This document shows positions 61,811 through 64,000 of a stretch of DNA of 64,000 nt, in pieces. A model generated the notes under the pieces. That model was not told the DNA's origin, searched no databases, and saw only the letters and a program-made list of their open reading frames with translations. The translations under genes and the position numbers were made by a program. The stretch is from an uncultured Oscillospiraceae bacterium (GTDB lineage Bacteria > Bacillota > Clostridia > Oscillospirales > Acutalibacteraceae). Positions within the stretch are counted from its first letter, which is position 1, and the number at the start of each line of letters is the position of its first letter. The DNA lies in contig CABUKB010000004.1 in assembly GCA_902492045.1 (NCBI GenBank), forward strand, positions 1-64,000, given 5' to 3'.

Positions 61811-61982
61811 TGCTCTTCCTATCGGGCGTATTCGACAAAAAAGGGGGGCGGGCTTCCGGCAAAGCCACGGAACTGTTGGAAAACCTGTGATGAATGTTCA
61901 CTTCCTTGTCTGCGCGTCCGCTTGATTTTGCCTAAAAAAGCGGGTACGCTGTAAGAAATATAGAAGAGAGGGGGAGTTGGTT

Positions 61983-62162
61983 TTGGCCGGCAAGAGGGGA
62001 CGGCCCACCGACAGCCGAAAGGAGATCCGCATAACGGTGCGCATCGACGCGAAGGTAGCGGAAACTCTGGACGCGTATTGTGAGAAATGGGCGGTTACGC
62101 GGGCGGAAGCCGTCCGGCGAGCCATATACCGCCTTTCGTGCGGAAAAAAAGCAGGCGCGTGA
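61983..62162 (+). CDS. Small ribbon-helix-helix DNA-binding protein
   Basis: 59 residues. KEIRITVRIDAKVAETLDAY (about 14-33) followed by CEKWAVTRAEAVRRAIYRL is the RHH/CopG pattern: one strand then two helices. It starts at TTG 61983, 6 bases after GGGGGAG; the TTG two codons earlier abuts it. The basic N-terminus (AGKRGRPTDSRK) is an AT-hook-like GRP stretch. No toxin gene is adjacent, so it is not an obvious antitoxin. It is a solitary regulator of unknown target. Confidence 0.75.
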   Translation: MAGKRGRPTDSRKEIRITVRIDAKVAETLDAYCEKWAVTRAEAVRRAIYRLSCGKKAGA

Positions 62163-62186
62163 CTGGGCGGCTAATCCGCAGATCAA

Positions 62187-62219
62187 AAAAGGGGGGACGG
62201 TGATCGCCGCCCCCTTTTG
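62187..62219 (+). terminator. Terminator of the RHH gene
   Basis: AAAAGGGGGGACGG pairs imperfectly with GCCGCCCCCTTTT and is followed by TTTTG, about 25 bases after the stop. Confidence 0.75.
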
Positions 62220-62319
62220 TGATTATTTATCACCCCTCTGGATTCGGTCGGAATGCACAAATTTCACCGGCTGCCTGCGGATGAAGATAACTTGTATGAG
62301 GGGCGGGCGGAAACCGGCT

Positions 62320-64000
62320 TCAGGTGCCTGGGACCCCCTGGTCCAGAGCCTGGGCGGTATACAGGTCGTAATACAGGCCGTGCTTTTCAAGCAGTTCGTC
62401 GTGGCGGCCTTGTTCAAGGATCCCCTTGTTTCCGATGTACAGGATCCGGTCGCAGGTTTTGATGGTGGACAGGCGGTGGGCGATGATGAAGGAGGTCCGC
62501 CCTTTGAGGAGCGCCTGGATGCCTTCCTGAAGAAGCCGCTCCGTTTTGGTATCAATGGAGGATGTCGCTTCGTCGAGGATGAGGATCTTCGGATCCGAAA
62601 GCAGGGTGCGAGCAAAGGCGATGAGCTGTTTCTGGCCCTGAGACAGACGGCTGCCCCGTTCGTTGACTTCGGTGTCGTATCCCTTTTCCATCTCCATAAT
62701 GAATTCGTGGGCCCGCACCGTTTTAGCCGCCTGCTCGATCTCCTCGTCGGTCGCATCGAGGCGCCCGTACCGGATATTATCCCGTATCGTGCCGCTGAAA
62801 ATGAAGCTGTCCTGAAGCATGATCCCCATCTGTGTGCGCAGGGAATGAAGCGTGACCCCGGCGATGTCGTATTCCCGGTTCCAGGCGAGAGCGCCGTCCC
62901 CCTCCTCGGTCCGACCGTAGAGGAGGATTTGACCTCCATTCAGGTTGTAGAAACGGCTGATGAGGTTGACCACCGTGGTTTTGCCGGCACCCGTCGGGCC
63001 GACCAGGGCGATGCTCTCTCCCGCCTGCACATGCAGGTTCAGCCCTTCCAGGATGGGGATCTCCGGTTCATAGGCAAACGTCACATTTCGGAATTCCACC
63101 TCGCCGGTGATCGGAGGCAGTTCCACCGCCCCGGGGGCGTCATCCACCACCACCGGCTCATCCATCGTCTCGAAGATCCGCTCGAGATACGCGATGTTGT
63201 TGACAAAGGAGTTGTAGATATTGGCCAGGTTGGTGATAGGCTGCCAAAACCGGCTGACGTACTGCCCCATGGCCAGGATGACGCCGAACGAGACGATGGC
63301 TCCGCCCAGCCAGTAGACGCCCGCGATGTAAAGCAGGGTGAACACAATCTGGGTGATGAGCTCCGAACTCAGCCAGACCGAGTTGCTGATATACACCGCG
63401 CCCATCCACGCTTTCCGGCAGGCGGCCGCGAGGCGCTCCATGATGGTGAGGTTTTCCTCCTGCCTGGCAAAGAGCTGAGAGACCTTCACCCCGTCGATGC
63501 TTTCGGCCAGATAGGCATTGTAGTTGGAATTCTTGTTGGACTGGCGCTGCCAGGCCCGCCTCTGCCGGGGTTTTAGGAACCAGATCACCCCGGCGAATAC
63601 CGGCAGCCCGGCCACGATGATGGTGGCGAGGACCGCGTTGGTGGCGTACATGAACACCACGATGAAGAGGATATTGAGGATTTCCAGAATGCTGTTGATG
63701 ATCCCGTTCGAGAGCATATCCGACACGGAATTGACGTAATTGATGACCCGGACCAGAATTTTGCCGGCCGGCCGGCTGTCGTAGTAGCTGAAGGGCAGGC
63801 GCTGCAGATGGGCAAAGAGATCCTGCCGGATATCAAAAATGATTTCCTGGCTGACGTGGGCCATAATCCGGGTGCGGATGGTGTTGAACAGGATGCTGAC
63901 GAGAATGATCCCGACATACGCGGCGGCGAGCCACAACAAAAGCGCCACGTTTTTGTCCGGTACCGCGCTGTCGAGCACCCATTGCATGATTTTCGGCTGG
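62320..64000 (-). CDS. ABC exporter, membrane and ATPase domains fused (5' end outside window)
   Basis: The visible 560 residues contain most of the ABC_membrane domain (about five helices, with SYYDSRPAGKILVRVINYVN, the type-1 exporter intracellular loop) and a complete nucleotide-binding domain: Walker A GPTGAGKTT, Q-loop MGIMLQDSF, signature LSQGQKQL, Walker B ILILDEATSS, His switch IAHRLS. Multidrug or lipid exporter of the MsbA/YheH-YfiB type; such genes usually come as a heterodimer pair, whose partner would lie beyond 64000. The frame runs off the edge (QPKIMQW), so the start is not visible. Confidence 0.92.
   Translation of the reverse strand, partial: QPKIMQWVLDSAVPDKNVALLLWLAAAYVGIILVSILFNTIRTRIMAHVSQEIIFDIRQDLFAHLQRLPFSYYDSRPAGKILVRVINYVNSVSDMLSNGIINSILEILNILFIVVFMYATNAVLATIIVAGLPVFAGVIWFLKPRQRRAWQRQSNKNSNYNAYLAESIDGVKVSQLFARQEENLTIMERLAAACRKAWMGAVYISNSVWLSSELITQIVFTLLYIAGVYWLGGAIVSFGVILAMGQYVSRFWQPITNLANIYNSFVNNIAYLERIFETMDEPVVVDDAPGAVELPPITGEVEFRNVTFAYEPEIPILEGLNLHVQAGESIALVGPTGAGKTTVVNLISRFYNLNGGQILLYGRTEEGDGALAWNREYDIAGVTLHSLRTQMGIMLQDSFIFSGTIRDNIRYGRLDATDEEIEQAAKTVRAHEFIMEMEKGYDTEVNERGSRLSQGQKQLIAFARTLLSDPKILILDEATSSIDTKTERLLQEGIQALLKGRTSFIIAHRLSTIKTCDRILYIGNKGILEQGRHDELLEKHGLYYDLYTAQALDQGVPGT

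Noticed and set aside
61677..61901. 74-codon minus-strand frame upstream of yfhO
   Set aside because: It spans the yfhO promoter region and has no ribosome site or recognisable pattern.
61983..62162. RHH protein as the antitoxin of a toxin-antitoxin pair
   Set aside because: Downstream is a terminator and a convergent ABC exporter; upstream is the yfhO promoter; no toxin-like frame is present.

Overview
The window reads as one continuous stretch of a GC-rich clostridial chromosome (Bacillota; an Oscillospirales/Ruminococcaceae-like gut anaerobe is my inference). The grounds are a Prp protease gene beside an L27 with the cleavable N-terminal extension, RNase Mini-III, a rimP-nusA-ylxR-ylxQ-infB-rbfA-nrnA-truB operon, GTP-type PEP carboxykinase, YitT and XpaC proteins, LuxS, and consensus sigma-A promoters (TTGACA-17-TATAAT type). 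No rRNA or tRNA gene was seen.

Layout: 1-180 is the tail of an IS transposase. 0.3-13.5 kb carries an HPr-like protein, a G5/3D wall protein, queT behind a pseudoknotted leader, the rplU-prp-rpmA-obgE-mrnC translation cluster, an XpaC-type protein, pckG and acpP. 13.7-25.9 kb is aromatic amino acid biosynthesis: aroE on the plus strand, then on the minus strand aroK and an operon aroF-tyrA-aroB-aroA-aroC-pheA. The aroF transcript begins with a Phe/Tyr-rich leader peptide and a terminator, a classic attenuator layout, and an array of 94-bp tandem repeats lies between aroF and tyrA. An AT-rich winged-helix regulator with a 36-bp perfect palindrome at its promoter interrupts this region at 14.8 kb.

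26.0-31.1 kb is a four-gene Gld-like ABC exporter operon. 31.4-40.6 kb holds a RibF-HAD fusion, an RluA-type synthase, a zinc phospholipase C-like protein, luxS, an M23 peptidase, a second YitT, a TtcA-like enzyme and a MamI-type restriction enzyme with no methyltransferase beside it. 40.9-53.9 kb is proA (minus), then the rimP-nusA-infB operon running into truB, a Nudix hydrolase, an M16 peptidase and proB.

53.9-58.5 kb is an AT-rich accessory island of secreted or membrane proteins: a DNRLRE-like protein, a papain-fold cysteine peptidase, and two near-identical 165-residue membrane-anchored proteins made by a 936-bp-offset duplication that also copied the end of yfhO, a dispersed 158-bp repeat and a promoter. 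The window ends with a large YfhO membrane protein, a tiny ribbon-helix-helix protein and a partial ABC exporter.

The best candidates for something undescribed are the aroF leader with its repeat array, the RibF-HAD fusion, the queT leader pseudoknot, the solitary MamI-type enzyme, and the duplicated secreted-protein island.
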